Shown one piece after another: positions 48,748 through 57,034 of a stretch of 64,000 nucleotides of DNA (its first letter is position 1; each line of letters starts with the position of its first letter). Location of the stretch: contig NZ_CP150886.1 of NCBI RefSeq assembly GCF_038050375.1, forward strand, positions 744,001 through 808,000, given 5' to 3'. The DNA comes from Okeanomitos corallinicola TIOX110 (GTDB taxonomy: Bacteria; Cyanobacteriota; Cyanobacteriia; Cyanobacteriales; Nostocaceae). The position numbers and the translations under genes were made by a program. The notes beneath the pieces were generated by a model that was not told the DNA's origin, ran no database searches, and saw nothing but the letters and a program-made list of their open reading frames with translations.

Positions 48748-49149
48748 AGTGGAATTTGTGTTTACTGATGTATTTTTCTTCCAGGTGAGTCTAATTAAAA
48801 AAATCAGAACAAACTGTGATTATGAAAGGCAAATTAATTACCGTTTGCTTTGTCTAACCTATACCAATTCTGTATCAATATTTTCCAAAATTCATCAGGA
48901 AATAACCGTAAATAATACAAAGTAAACACACAGAAATAAATCAGGTTCAAAAAACTCGGTACAGTCTGACAAAGAGATGATATTTCCTGGTATGATTACA
49001 AGTTTAGAAGATATTCAGTTGATTGATCGTCAGTTTGCTGATCTTCCACTATCCATAACACTCTAATTTCGCAATTTGCAAAACTGACTAAAATGTAGGC
49101 ACTTACAATTATTTGGAAATGACTTTGATTTTTATGCAACACCAAATAA

Positions 49150-49179
49150 AAAATCCCCCCAGTGATTAACCGAGGGATT
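49150..49179 (-). terminator. Terminator-like hairpin downstream of queC
   Basis: On the minus strand AATCCCTC pairs with GGGGGATT (one mismatch) around an 11-nt loop and is followed by TTTTTA. It lies about 255 bp beyond the queC stop, in the right orientation to end that transcript. Confidence 0.5.
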
Positions 49180-49433
49180 CTGCAAGTCGGAATTATCGCA
49201 CAAAGACATTCGCGCATCTAGAATAGCAACACAACTCTTGGGAAATCTGCCAAAATGCCAAAAATTGAGTGATGGCAAACTCTAAATACTAATTCCTAAT
49301 ACTAATTCCTATTATTTCTTGTGAACATAAGTAAGTCGGCAAGAAAAAACCAAGGTATGTAACAAAATGTAAAATTGCTCAAAACCTCTTCCCTCCTGCC
49401 TTGTCATCACGACAATTTTTAACGCTTACCTAC

Positions 49434-50114
49434 TTAGTGCATGTATTCTACAGGGTCTTCTCTGCCTAGCTCACTAAAGGCAGCTAACCGCAACCGACAG
49501 GAATCACAAACACCACAAGCTTTTTCCCCACCAGCATAACAAGACCAGGTTAAATCCCAAGGTACACCCAACTGATTACCTAATTGGATAATTTCAGTTT
49601 TTTTCAAATCAATTAAGGGTGCAATAATTTTAATAGGTTGCCCTTCTCTTCCTTGTTTAGTTCCCAAACGGAAAACTTCCTGCATTGCTTGGATATAATC
49701 AGGGCGACAATCAGGATAACCAGAGTAATCCAACGCATTAACACCAATATATACCCGTTGTGCGCCAATAGTTTCAGCATAGCCCAAAGCAAAACTTAAA
49801 AAGATAGTATTCCGGGCAGGAACATAAGTTACAGGAATATTTTCAGACATTTCATCAAAAGAACGAGCTTGAGGAAGTGCAATCGCATTATCTGTCAAAG
49901 CTGAACCACCCCATAAACGTAAATCAAAATTTACTATTTGATGTTGAACAACTCCTACCGATTTAGCCACTAACATAGCTGACTGTAACTCTCTTTGGTG
50001 TCGCTGCTGATAATCAAAAGAAATTGCGTAACATTCACAACCATCAGCCTTAGCTTGATAGATAACAGTAGAAGAATCTAATCCTCCAGATAACAGAATT
50101 ACAGCTTTCATCAT
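49434..50114 (-). CDS. queC: 7-cyano-7-deazaguanine synthase
   Basis: About 226 aa from the MMKAVILLSGGLDSSTVIYQ start. SGGLDSS is the PP-loop that binds ATP. The C-terminal zinc site is CYAGGEKACGVCDSC. It makes preQ0 from 7-carboxy-7-deazaguanine for queuosine (tRNA wobble) synthesis. A longer reading from 50168 adds 18 residues without family character and is not preferred. No preQ1 riboswitch was seen upstream. No other que genes are nearby. Confidence 0.95.
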   Translation of the reverse strand: MMKAVILLSGGLDSSTVIYQAKADGCECYAISFDYQQRHQRELQSAMLVAKSVGVVQHQIVNFDLRLWGGSALTDNAIALPQARSFDEMSENIPVTYVPARNTIFLSFALGYAETIGAQRVYIGVNALDYSGYPDCRPDYIQAMQEVFRLGTKQGREGQPIKIIAPLIDLKKTEIIQLGNQLGVPWDLTWSCYAGGEKACGVCDSCRLRLAAFSELGREDPVEYMH

Positions 50115-50630
50115 GGAACAAAGTCTCAAAAAATCATTAACACCAATTTCAGCCAAAAGGTGAGACAATCAACAAAATGCAACAAACAGAAAATTAAATT
50201 CAAAATGGAAAAAGTGATTTACAGTATCCATAGCAACATTGTTACAGACAATTTTGTAGAAAACTACAATCATTGATAATTTTACTTAATCAAAAATGTA
50301 ACTTATTTATCCCTGGACAATCAAGTAGTGGTTTAAATTACTAATTGCCTAAGTGACACCTGATAACTATCACATAGTTATTACAAGGATTGTCAAGTCA
50401 ACCAAAAAACACAATATTTCATGTGTTAATTACAAACCACAGTGCAATTAATAACAATCTATCCAAAAGTTGACAATATAGTGGGAACTGAATGCAAACT
50501 TTGAAATTCTTCATAAATAGAACCACTATGTTACCATCTGGATGGTTTTAGACGGATTGCACCTGGTAATTCAGTATAAATGCCAACGACCGTAGCGTCT
50601 TTAAATTTGGTGGTTGAGGAGAAAATAATA
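50115..50630. other. Divergent intergenic region queC / Gfo-Idh-MocA gene
   Basis: 516 bp of AT-rich sequence. A small ACCATC-TG-GATGGT stem followed by TTTTA lies at 50533-50550, 80 bp before the oxidoreductase start, and could be a leader attenuator. Nothing else was recognised. Confidence 0.45.
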
Positions 50631-51710
50631 GTGCAAAATAGCATGTCAGTGGCAGAACCAAATCTATATTCACAGCGTAACCAGCCACGAACAATCCGCA
50701 TAGGCGTGATTGGTGTGGGTAACATGGGACAACATCACACCCGTGTACTAAGTTCAATGAAAGATGTTGAACTGGTAGGGGTTTCTGATATTAACGTGGA
50801 ACGAGGCCTAGAAACTGCCAGTAAATACAAAGTCCGTTTTTTTGAAGACTACTGCGACTTGCTACCCCATGTAGATGCTGTCTGTATTGCAGTACCTACG
50901 CGGTTGCATTATGCAGTCGGCATCAACTGTCTGTTAGCAGGAATTCATGTTTTAATCGAAAAACCAATAGCTGCTAGTATTTCGGAAGCAGAATCTTTGG
51001 TTAACGCTGCTGCTGAATCTCAGTGTATTCTACAAGTAGGTCACATTGAGCGTTTCAATCCGGCCTTTAGAGAACTTAGTCAAGTCCTGAAAACTGAGGA
51101 AGTTCTAGCTTTAGAAGCTCACCGCATGAGTCCTTATTCAGCCAGAGCCAACGACGTTTCCGTGGTTCTGGACTTAATGATTCATGACATTGACTTGTTG
51201 TTGGAACTAGCTGGTTCTCCGGTGGTGAAACTAACAGCGAATGGTACTCGTTCCCTAGACTCTGGTTACTTAGATTATGTGACTGCCACCTTGGGTTTTG
51301 CCAATGGCATTGTCGCCACTCTTACTGCTAGTAAAGTAACTCACCGCAAAATTCGCCGCATTGTTGCCCATTGCAAAAATTCCTTCACAGAAGCAGATTT
51401 CCTTAAAAATGAAATTCTGATTCATCGTCAAAATACCAATCCCCACAACGACCATCGGCAGGTACTTTATAAACAAGATGGTGTCATAGAAAAAGTATAT
51501 ACTACTAACATTCAACCTCTGAGTGCAGAACTAGAGCATTTTGTCAACTGTGTCCATGGTGGTAATCAGCCTTCCGTTGGCGGTGAACAAGCACTCAAAG
51601 CTCTGAGACTAGCTAGTTTAATTGAACAGATGGCAGTAGAGGAGCGAGTTTGGAACCCATTAGAATGGCCATCAGAATCTCGAGTACAGTCGTTAACGCC
51701 CACAGTTTAG
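50631..51710 (+). CDS. Gfo/Idh/MocA-family NAD(P)-dependent oxidoreductase
   Basis: 359 aa. The Rossmann motif GVIGVGNMGQHHTR starts near residue 25, and the catalytic-site EKPIA motif is present (IHVLIEKPIAAS). The C-terminal alpha/beta substrate domain includes HIERFNP and DLMIHDIDLLLELAG. The start is taken as GTG at 50631 because GAGGAG lies 9 nt upstream; an ATG at 50580 would place that site inside the gene. The family oxidises or reduces sugars and inositols, or biliverdin in some cyanobacteria, but the substrate is not clear here. Confidence 0.9.
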   Translation: MQNSMSVAEPNLYSQRNQPRTIRIGVIGVGNMGQHHTRVLSSMKDVELVGVSDINVERGLETASKYKVRFFEDYCDLLPHVDAVCIAVPTRLHYAVGINCLLAGIHVLIEKPIAASISEAESLVNAAAESQCILQVGHIERFNPAFRELSQVLKTEEVLALEAHRMSPYSARANDVSVVLDLMIHDIDLLLELAGSPVVKLTANGTRSLDSGYLDYVTATLGFANGIVATLTASKVTHRKIRRIVAHCKNSFTEADFLKNEILIHRQNTNPHNDHRQVLYKQDGVIEKVYTTNIQPLSAELEHFVNCVHGGNQPSVGGEQALKALRLASLIEQMAVEERVWNPLEWPSESRVQSLTPTV

Positions 51711-52170
51711 AAGCAGAGGGCTAAGAATGGTTGAGGAGGATAGGAAAAAATATTCTATTTTTCTTTTTACTTTGTTGCCTATCTCCTTACCTGTGCGGAT
51801 GATCTGAGAAAATTAATTTTCTCCTAATACCTTCTGAATTGATTATGCTACTGGCAGGAGTTACCACCAGTCCATATCAACCAGGAGGTTTCAAATTGTA
51901 AATGCTAAGGTGGAAGGAATTTTTTCAGGATGTTCAGGTAAGGTAGGTGATAAAAAAATCTCAGTATGCCTAGCAGATGAGAGGAAATAGGTGACAGGGC
52001 TAAAGTTCAAATTCGGGACTGTTACTACCTCAGATTCCCTCTGACTCTAACTTCTAGCCTTCCCTTGCAAAAAAAAATTTCTACAAACCCCAGTTAATTT
52101 ACATAACTAACACACTTATCTGCTAGTATCCTGATAAGTTTTTCGGAGGAGGACGCTCAAAAAAATTTAG

Positions 52171-52408
52171 TATTGGTAAACTTCGCCGAATTTATAGACA
52201 AATATTGATTCATGCTGATGTCAATGGTAGTTTGAATATTTTACGTAAAGTAGTCCCGACAGCATTTAGTCTAGGGATAGAGGAGCCACTGCGTTGGGCG
52301 GGTTTCCCGACTTGTAGCAAGTGGCGTGGCGTTGTAGTCCGCCCCGTCGGGGTTATTCCCGTCCAACGAAAGGCATGAGATATTTGTCTATGTTTTTTGG
52401 AACTATAC
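52171..52408 (+). mobile_element. Miniature IS200/IS605-type element, LE joined to tnpB 3' end
   Basis: Plus orientation, 238 bp. The left part 52171-52206 matches the outer part of the copy at 42933-42970. It is joined at once to a TnpB C-terminus reading IHADVNGSLNILRKVVP (keeping the RuvC-III Asp) through VVVRPVGVIP to TGA at 52376-52378, then a conserved right end to GGAACTATAC. ATAGACAAATAT (52194-52205) and ATATTTGTCTAT (52380-52391) are perfect 12-bp inverted repeats. A 45-bp in-frame insert interrupts the tnpB part at about 52281-52325. Confidence 0.8.
52281..52325. repeat. 45-bp small palindromic repeat inserted in the tnpB remnant
   Basis: Present in this tnpB copy and absent at the same codon in the copy at 42521-42970. 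It begins GAGCCACTGCG and ends CAAGTGGCGT, so the ends (GCCACT/AGTGGC) are inverted. Length 45 bp keeps the frame and adds 15 codons. Boundary bases are ambiguous by a few nucleotides. It resembles the small palindromic repeats scattered in Nostocales genomes. Confidence 0.7.
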
Positions 52409-52638
52409 AGATACAGCGAATCTTCTGACTCCTAAATTCTGATAGAGTATGCAAACTGTTTATTTACAAACGCTGTTCATACTATGAAACCGATATAATA
52501 CAGAATTTTTTATCGCTGACAATAAATTTTGACGTATTTCTAGCTACACTTAACCCAAGCAAAAATTTTTCTGATCTTGCATTTTTGTAAGATGAGCATG
52601 ATAACTTTTTACAGTTAAGTCACCACATAGGAGCTTTC

Positions 52639-53784
52639 ATGACAGACCAACCACCCGTAGCAAACCCAATGAATGCCGCAGCTATTCCCATGAATCGAGT
52701 AACGGCAACCCCTAGCCCCATAAATAACAATGTGAATAAGCCAATGGGGGGATCAGGGAAAAATATTCTCAGTGTTGATTTAGGAAGAACCTCCACCAAA
52801 ACTTGTATTAGCCGCGAACCTGGCAATGTGGCTTTCATTACTTCCAATGTGAAACAAATGTCCATGGAACAAATACGAGGTGGCGTATTTGAGTCTAAGA
52901 TGACTGATCCTCTCATGGATTTGTGGCTGGAATATCAAGGTAACGGATACGCTGTAGGTCAATTGGCTGCTGATTTTGGTGCTAATTTGGGAGTCGGCCA
53001 ATCCAAGGTAGAAGATGCTTTAGCTAAAGTATTAGCAGCCGCTGGTTACTTTAAACTCAAAGACGATATTTCTATAATTGTTGGTTTGCCTTTCCTTTCT
53101 TTAGAACAATTTGAAAAAGAAAAAGCTCAGTTAACCAGTCTCATCAGCGGACCTCATGTCATGAATTTCCGTGGTGAAACTGTGTCTTTAAATGTCACCA
53201 AAGTTTGGGTAATGCCAGAAGGTTACGGTAGCTTGCTGTGGTCTGAAGCTCAACCCAATAAAGTCACCTCAATGCCTGATTTTACTAAGGTATCTGTGGG
53301 TATTGTTGATATCGGCCACCAAACCATTGACTTGCTCATGGTGGATAATTTCCGCTTTGCTAGAGGTCTTTCTCAAAGTGAAGATTTCGGGATGAGCAGT
53401 TTTTATGAAATGGTGGCTAAGGAAATTGAAGGTGCTGATAGTCAGTCTTTAGCCTTAATTTCTGCGGTGAATAAGCCCAAAGGTGAGCGTTTTTACCGTC
53501 CCAAAGGTGCAAGTAAACCTACGAACTTAGATGATTTTCTCCCTAATTTAACAGAGCAGTTTTCACGGGAAATTTGCTCTCGTGTCTTAGCCTGGCTACC
53601 AGAACGGGTAACAGATGTAATTATCACCGGTGGTGGTGGTGAGTTCTTCTGGGAAGCTGTACAGCGTCTACTCAAAGAAGCTCAGGTTAATGCCCATCTA
53701 GCTGCTCCTTCCCGTCAAGCTAATGCTTTAGGGCAGTATATTTATGGAGAGGCGCAATTGTCTGCTAGTCGCGCAGCTAGGTAA
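52639..53784 (+). CDS. Actin-like ParM-family protein
   Basis: 381 aa. After a ~40-residue Pro/Asn-rich lead, the actin fold begins: phosphate-1 loop ILSVDLGRTSTK, phosphate-2 loop VGIVDIGHQTIDLLMV, adenosine loop VIITGGGGEFFW. These are the three nucleotide-binding motifs of the ParM/StbA/Alp group, whose members polymerise to move DNA. Located on what appears to be the chromosome, it is followed after 8 bp by a small RHH/coiled-coil gene that could be its adaptor. An AGGAG ribosome site precedes the ATG (CATAGGAGCTTTC). Confidence 0.88.
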   Translation: MTDQPPVANPMNAAAIPMNRVTATPSPINNNVNKPMGGSGKNILSVDLGRTSTKTCISREPGNVAFITSNVKQMSMEQIRGGVFESKMTDPLMDLWLEYQGNGYAVGQLAADFGANLGVGQSKVEDALAKVLAAAGYFKLKDDISIIVGLPFLSLEQFEKEKAQLTSLISGPHVMNFRGETVSLNVTKVWVMPEGYGSLLWSEAQPNKVTSMPDFTKVSVGIVDIGHQTIDLLMVDNFRFARGLSQSEDFGMSSFYEMVAKEIEGADSQSLALISAVNKPKGERFYRPKGASKPTNLDDFLPNLTEQFSREICSRVLAWLPERVTDVIITGGGGEFFWEAVQRLLKEAQVNAHLAAPSRQANALGQYIYGEAQLSASRAAR

Positions 53785-53792
53785 TAAAACTG

Positions 53793-54281
53793 ATGTTCCA
53801 ATGGTCAAAAAAGGTAGTTAAATCCGTCACTTTTAACCCAGAAATTGCTGATGAGAGTTTGTTAGCACAGGTAGAAAGCTACTTGGAAGCACAACCTGAA
53901 AAGACTTTCAGTGACCTTTGTAAACAGGCTCTCTGGCAAGCTTTATGTGTACCGGAATCTGTACGACCTTCTCCAAATACAGCAACATCGCCCACTGAAC
54001 ACCAAATCAGTGAGTTGCAACGTCAAATAGCTGACCTTGAGGAACGTTTTTTTGCTAAGGAATCCAACCGTTTACAAACGATGGAAAGCCAGATATTGCA
54101 ACTGACTCAACAAGTAGCACAACTGGCAATTATGGTCAGTCAAGGGTCTTCTACTCAGAATTCAACTTCACCATTACCAACTGTAGAGGTAGTTAATAAT
54201 ACTGTTTCTACCCCCGATCCCGCTCCCCAAGAAGTTGATCCTGTTATCAGCCGTCTGAGTCAATTCCTTGATGATTTCTAA
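53793..54281 (+). CDS. ParR-like ribbon-helix-helix/coiled-coil partner
   Basis: 162 aa. The N-terminal ~50 residues (KSVTFNPEIADESLLAQVESYL, FSDLCKQALWQAL) have the strand-helix-helix pattern of a ribbon-helix-helix DNA-binding domain. Residues about 68-115 form a coiled coil (ISELQRQIADLEERFF, QTMESQILQLTQQVAQL). A disordered linker then leads to a conserved-looking C-terminal ISRLSQFLDDF, a possible filament-capping peptide. The 8-bp spacing to the actin-like gene indicates co-translation. The role is inferred from context; the sequence alone is not a clear ParR hit. Confidence 0.65.
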   Translation: MFQWSKKVVKSVTFNPEIADESLLAQVESYLEAQPEKTFSDLCKQALWQALCVPESVRPSPNTATSPTEHQISELQRQIADLEERFFAKESNRLQTMESQILQLTQQVAQLAIMVSQGSSTQNSTSPLPTVEVVNNTVSTPDPAPQEVDPVISRLSQFLDDF

Positions 54282-54427
54282 GAAAAAAGCAAATTCACAA
54301 GCGTTTTTACAAGATCGGGAATTTTGAGAAGTCTACTGTTTACACCCAGGAATTAAAACATTTCTGGGTGTAATCTTTTTCGGGTGGGGTGATGGGGTGA
54401 TTAAGAAAAATAACCAATGACTAATGA

Positions 54428-55006
54428 CTAAGAACGAGTTTTCCACAAATAGCTAGATAGCAAATTTGTGAGTATGTGGGCAATAATTGGAACTAATAAG
54501 TTGCCAGTTAATAAGGTGCTGTATCCCAATATGATGCCAATAATGGTTGCCCACACCACATAAGGCCATTGTTCTGAACCACTCAGATGTAAAACTCCAA
54601 AACAGGCACTTGATACAATTACTGCTAAATGATTAGCTCCTAAAGCTGGTAACATGACACCACGAAATAATAATTCTTCGCTTAACCCAGGCAATAAACC
54701 TAACCAAAGCAGGTCTGGTAAAGCTAAAGGTTTAAGTACCATTTCTAGGTAATAGTCTGCACTTTGACGATAGGCAGCAAAAAAGTGATAAGCTAAACTG
54801 CTTAAAATAGTGATAATTAGACCTAACCCGAATCCCAAACATAAATGTATTGGCGACCAATACAACTTAAATAGGGGAAAGTTGCCAAAACGCAACCACA
54901 ATTTGGCGACTATCCATAAAACGATCGCTGTTGCACCAATAGCTACAAGCACTTGAGTACGGGAGAGATTGGGAATTTCTGGTTTTTGCTTTTGTTGTTC
55001 AACCAC
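54428..55006 (-). CDS. CPBP-family intramembrane metalloprotease (Abi/CAAX-like)
   Basis: 192 aa, with about five membrane segments. The family motifs are EELLFRG (SEELLFRGVMLPAL), then FGVLHL and the C-terminal IIAHILTNLL (HxxxN). The glutamates and histidines bind the catalytic metal. In bacteria such proteins process or protect small peptides or act in membrane-protein turnover; the substrate is unknown. It is convergent with the parMR-like pair. Confidence 0.9.
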   Translation of the reverse strand: MVEQQKQKPEIPNLSRTQVLVAIGATAIVLWIVAKLWLRFGNFPLFKLYWSPIHLCLGFGLGLIITILSSLAYHFFAAYRQSADYYLEMVLKPLALPDLLWLGLLPGLSEELLFRGVMLPALGANHLAVIVSSACFGVLHLSGSEQWPYVVWATIIGIILGYSTLLTGNLLVPIIAHILTNLLSSYLWKTRS

Positions 55007-55066
55007 AGGCTTTTAGATAAATCAGTAATGGGTAATGGGTCATGGAATGGGTAATGGGTAGAAAAA

Positions 55067-56131
55067 CTATTCCTTGTTCCCTATTCCCTTGTTTATGACT
55101 AATGAGTAAGGATTAATACCTGCCTTGTGAGCGACTAGGACACCTACTGCTTCTAAATAAGAGTTTACTTGTATGGATTTAATTCCCAAGACTGCGGCAG
55201 GAACTTGGATTAAAGTTTTATTTTCTGCAACTGTAATGATTTGACATTGTTTTTCACTTAAACTCAGTAAGGTGCCACTCCCACAAGCGTTTGCTGGTAC
55301 TATAACAGCATCAACTTGATCTGCCCAAATATCTGCTTGTAAAGAATTGCTAACTTGCCTACTGAGGATAAACTGAGGAGCGCGACTCAAGCCGACAAGA
55401 ACACAAGGTAAAAATGTATAACCTATTTCTTCGGCTGCTGAACGGGGTGATAAATGGGGATCTGGGGGTTCTGCTGCCAGAGCGGGAGCGTGAGCGCAGG
55501 GAATTTGAAAATGACGGACTAATAAGTGGCTAATTACGGCTTCTGCACCTGCTAAGGGGTCTACACCTTGACCATAACGATAATTTTGGCTGGCTTCTTC
55601 ATCTATATTATCGGGAAATCTGGCAACTACTGCGATCGCCTCTGCTTTCTCGTTTTTAATTAATTTTTCTGCCGCTCGCAATAAACTGTCTGGGTTGCCT
55701 ATTGTTCCCCAACTTGCACCAGATGATGATATCCGTAATTCTACGTTTAATGGAGCATCTGTAATTACATGATCTGTAATATTTAATCCTAGTGTGGCTC
55801 TGGCTGCGTCTGCTGTTTGCAGATGTCTTAGCATTAATTCTGGTTCTATGCCTTGGTCTAAAAGTAAACCGACTCGGTTACTATGCACAGGTCTTAAACC
55901 CCATTCCCCGGCAGCAAATTTATCTAAACCGTATCCTTCTACATATAAAGAGTTAGGAATATTCCAGTATAAACTTGCACCGTTTAAAACATTGGGATGA
56001 GTAATCAGGCGATCGCATACCTGTGATATAACTCTAGCTACAGGTAATGCGTCACCAGCATAACCACCAATGGCTGCACCGATACCAGTAGGTATAATTA
56101 AAATAGCTGTATAGGGACGTTGCATAATCAT
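55067..56131 (-). CDS. DUF3326 protein
   Basis: 354 aa soluble protein. The start (TAILIIPTGIGAAIGGYAGDALPVARVI) and middle (VVARFPDNIDEEASQNYRYGQGVDPLAGAEAVISHLL) match what I know as DUF3326, a family found in cyanobacteria and plants, of unknown function. It has HAPAL and CACG-like (NACGSGTLLS) conserved blocks and a C-terminal AVGVLVAHKAGINPYSLV. It lies 60 bp from the CPBP gene on the same strand. The DUF number is from memory. Confidence 0.8.
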   Translation of the reverse strand: MIMQRPYTAILIIPTGIGAAIGGYAGDALPVARVISQVCDRLITHPNVLNGASLYWNIPNSLYVEGYGLDKFAAGEWGLRPVHSNRVGLLLDQGIEPELMLRHLQTADAARATLGLNITDHVITDAPLNVELRISSSGASWGTIGNPDSLLRAAEKLIKNEKAEAIAVVARFPDNIDEEASQNYRYGQGVDPLAGAEAVISHLLVRHFQIPCAHAPALAAEPPDPHLSPRSAAEEIGYTFLPCVLVGLSRAPQFILSRQVSNSLQADIWADQVDAVIVPANACGSGTLLSLSEKQCQIITVAENKTLIQVPAAVLGIKSIQVNSYLEAVGVLVAHKAGINPYSLVINKGIGNKE

Positions 56132-56265
56132 TTAATGATAACGAATAAAATTGACTCAAATATCTTAAATAAATGCCTTCCATTGTTCAATTTTTCTACT
56201 CGTCAATAAAGACTAAAATCTCAAAACAAAAATATTAAACATTACCATTACTGATTACAAATATG

Positions 56266-56316
56266 GGCGTTGCCGATTTTGAGGTTTTCAATTTATTATT
56301 CTCATTTAGCAACGCC
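56266..56316. repeat. Short relative of the GGCGTTGC-ended MITE
   Basis: 51 bp starting GGCGTTGCCGA and ending AGCAACGCC, so the outer 8 bp are inverted repeats like those of the 42366-42461 element. The interior is unrelated and shorter, and no direct target duplication is visible. It lies just downstream of the 60-aa gene and may double as its transcript end. Confidence 0.6.
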
Positions 56317-56326
56317 TGCAAATTAA

Positions 56327-56509
56327 TTATTCAGCACTAGCTGTAGTCACAACAGCTTCTACAGTAGCTTTTTCTTTCTCTGCATCTACAGCAGTCACAG
56401 CCCAACGCAAAGGTTCACCTTGCTTCTTCAGTTCTGCTTCAATGGTTTTTTGTAATTCTGTAGGTGTTTCTTGTAAATCAATTTCGGCAGTAATAAAATG
56501 AGTAGTCAT
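56327..56509 (-). CDS. Small conserved cyanobacterial protein
   Basis: 60 aa: MTTHFITAEIDLQETPTELQ, then KKQGEPLRWAVTAVDAEK and an Ala-rich end. It has a balanced, acidic composition and no signal or membrane part, and reads like a conserved small soluble protein rather than a chance ORF. It lies 112 bp downstream of a ferredoxin gene on the same strand. Function unknown. Confidence 0.65.
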   Translation of the reverse strand: MTTHFITAEIDLQETPTELQKTIEAELKKQGEPLRWAVTAVDAEKEKATVEAVVTTASAE

Positions 56510-56621
56510 GATAGTAAAAACTATGATTGTTGATTTCTAGAATACAGCTATTTTGAGGTGATTGGTAATTGGTAATTGGTAATTTAGAAAAATATATTAC
56601 CCATTACCTATTACTAAGTTC

Positions 56622-56939
56622 TTAATCTTTACCAAATTGCTTTTGATAAACTACTTCTTCTTTGTCTGTTTCTACCTTTAAATCAGACAGAGGTTTAGAC
56701 ACACAAAGTAAAGCATAGCCTTGTTCTTGTAACTCTGGACTTACACCCATACCTTCAGATTGATCTACACTTCCTTGGGTAATTAAAGCAGCACAAGTTG
56801 TACAAACCCCTGCATGACAGGAAGCAGGTAACTCTAAACCCGCTGTTTCTGCAACGGATAACACTGTTTCACCTTCAGGAACTTGCAAGTTATAAATTGT
56901 ACCTTGGTGGTTAATTTCAACGGCGTAAGTTTTGGACAT
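56622..56939 (-). CDS. Plant-type [2Fe-2S] ferredoxin
   Basis: 105 aa. The cluster ligands are C41, C46, C49 and C79 (SCHAGVCTTC and LLCVSKP), the standard C-x4-C-x2-C-x29-C. It resembles PetF-type ferredoxins but has a basic/hydrophobic C-terminal extension and Val and Thr within the loop (GVCTTC) where photosynthetic PetF usually has GACSTC. It is probably one of the minor ferredoxins used by specific reductases. The partner is not known from context. Confidence 0.93.
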   Translation of the reverse strand: MSKTYAVEINHQGTIYNLQVPEGETVLSVAETAGLELPASCHAGVCTTCAALITQGSVDQSEGMGVSPELQEQGYALLCVSKPLSDLKVETDKEEVVYQKQFGKD

Positions 56940-57034
56940 ACGTAATAGCTGAGTCTTTCAACGGATAAATTACATATCTTATCTGATATTATGCCAATTT
57001 CACAATATTTACTCTTGACTACAAATTTTGCCAA

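Larger units (their letters stand above)
48064..49433. other. 1.4-kb region between the Kef gene and queC without a firm gene
   Basis: AT-rich region. It holds one doubtful 84-codon ORF (48493-48747, minus), a terminator-like hairpin at 49150-49179, and a possible 29-codon plus-strand peptide near 48976. No RNA gene, transposase remnant or repeat array was recognised. It is the longest stretch in the window that I could not explain. Confidence 0.5.
51711..52638. other. Intergenic region between the oxidoreductase and the parM-like gene
   Basis: 928 bp. The centre (52171-52408) is a miniature tnpB element. Upstream of it is AT-rich non-coding sequence. Downstream, AGTATG (52448) and CATACT (52480) form a spaced inverted repeat around two CAAAC-TGTT blocks, and the ParM-like promoter should follow. 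No gene was found. Confidence 0.55.

Noticed and set aside
48996-49217. 73-codon minus-strand ORF
   Set aside because: It overlaps the terminator-like hairpin and has no family character or ribosome site.
50115-50630. Possible preQ1 riboswitch upstream of queC
   Set aside because: No pseudoknot-like C-rich stem and A-rich tail was seen before queC; the upstream sequence is simple AT-rich DNA.
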